Below are positions 63,639 through 64,000 of a stretch of 64,000 nt of DNA, one piece after another (position 1 is the stretch's first letter; the number at the start of each line of letters is the position of its first letter). The stretch is from Variovorax paradoxus (GTDB lineage: Bacteria > Pseudomonadota > Gammaproteobacteria > Burkholderiales > Burkholderiaceae_C). The translations under genes were made by a program, and so were the position numbers. The stretch is taken from assembly GCF_009498455.1 (NCBI RefSeq), contig NZ_CP045644.1:2917001-2981000 (forward strand), given 5' to 3'. The notes under the pieces are model-generated. The model saw only the letters and a list, made by a program, of their open reading frames with translations. It had not been told where the DNA came from and did no database searches.

Positions 63639-64000
63639 TCAGGCAGTGCGGCGCGCCATCAGCGCCCACAGGCCGGCCGCGCTCAGCAGCGAGCCGCCTG
63701 CCAGGTGAAAGCGCCGCTGCGCGCGCGGCGAGGCGAGCAGCCGGCCCGCCGAACTCGCGAACACGGCATAGAGCGTGGCATTGAGCGTCGCCAGCGCCAC
63801 GAAGGTCAGCGCCAGCACCCACATCTGCTGCGACACGTCGGCGCCCGGGCGGATGAACTGCGGCAGGAAGGCCACGAAGAACACGATGCCCTTGGGGTTC
63901 AGCGCCGTCACCAGGTAGGTGTTGGCGAACAGGCGCCAGCGCGAGGCGGGCGCGGCCGGCGCGGCGGTCTCGGTGGGCGAGATGCCGGCGCGCAGCAGCT
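63639..64000 (-). CDS. LysE/RhtB family amino acid exporter (partial, 3' end in window)
   Basis: The 3' 120 codons of a LysE-family exporter, running off the right edge so that the start is missing. The frame continues past the GTG at 63911 into ISPTETAAPAAPASRWRLF. The family motif TALNPKGIVFFVAFLPQFI is present, followed by transmembrane helices MWVLALTFVALATLNATLYA and HLAGGSLLSAAGLWALMARR. LysE/RhtB proteins export amino acids such as lysine or homoserine lactone; the specific substrate cannot be given. Confidence 0.88.
   Translation of the reverse strand, partial: LLRAGISPTETAAPAAPASRWRLFANTYLVTALNPKGIVFFVAFLPQFIRPGADVSQQMWVLALTFVALATLNATLYAVFASSAGRLLASPRAQRRFHLAGGSLLSAAGLWALMARRTA

Overview
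The window is GC-rich DNA from a betaproteobacterium, most likely Comamonadaceae and probably Variovorax or a close relative. This rests on the codon bias, four periplasmic 'Bug' solute-binding proteins (plus a fragment of a fifth), many LysR regulators paired with catabolic genes, a monomeric isocitrate dehydrogenase and an arylmalonate decarboxylase. Assignment comes from reading the proteins only; no database search was run.

1-11.6 kb is mainly housekeeping: the 5' end of a probable ferredoxin-type reductase, an SDR-type epimerase, RidA, a GAF-like protein, tRNA-Leu(CAA), cysM, a NUDIX hydrolase overlapping tusA, galU, valS, a frameshifted yaaA, a 2OG-Fe(II) oxygenase, an alpha/beta hydrolase and queF.

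11.7-26.2 kb is a coherent catabolic cluster in three transcription units. The forward unit carries a hydroxyacyl-CoA-type SDR, two LysR regulators, an enolase-superfamily enzyme, a Bug protein and an arylmalonate decarboxylase with intact catalytic residues. The reverse unit carries a citryl-CoA-lyase-like protein, an acyl-CoA dehydrogenase and MmgE/PrpD. A second forward unit carries a two-domain acyl-CoA dehydrogenase, a second Bug protein and an acyl-CoA ligase. Together they look like an uptake, CoA-activation, oxidation and carbon-carbon cleavage pathway for a substituted malonate or related di- or tricarboxylate. The substrate is unknown. This is the strongest candidate for an undescribed system here.

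26.3-34.4 kb is miscellaneous: DUF3606, a histidine-kinase-core-like orphan, topoisomerase IB, a purine nucleoside permease, a DUF2459 protein, dinB, a CdiI-like immunity protein, a YiiX-like peptidase, a glycolipid-binding protein and a membrane protein.

34.4-41.6 kb is a divergent locus. A LysR-Bug operon faces a tannase-family lipoprotein, a secreted alpha/beta hydrolase and a Bug protein, with a promoter and T-N11-A palindrome between them. It suggests extracellular or periplasmic ester hydrolysis coupled to uptake of the released carboxylate. 41.7-43.9 kb is a small accessory patch: an orphan gene, a Bug gene fragment, hicAB and a lipoprotein.

44-55.9 kb holds an FMN-dependent hydroxyacid dehydrogenase with a LysR, a TetR/DUF1348 divergent pair with a clear operator, a REP-like repeat, cynS, a degenerate SDR, lipoprotein and membrane genes, DUF1161, icd, and a GntR/MFS pair. 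56-64 kb holds a TPM-domain protein, pbpC, a class II UvrA with VOC and AraC genes, a small acidic lipoprotein and a truncated LysE-family exporter.

No CRISPR array, IS element, rRNA or prophage was recognised.
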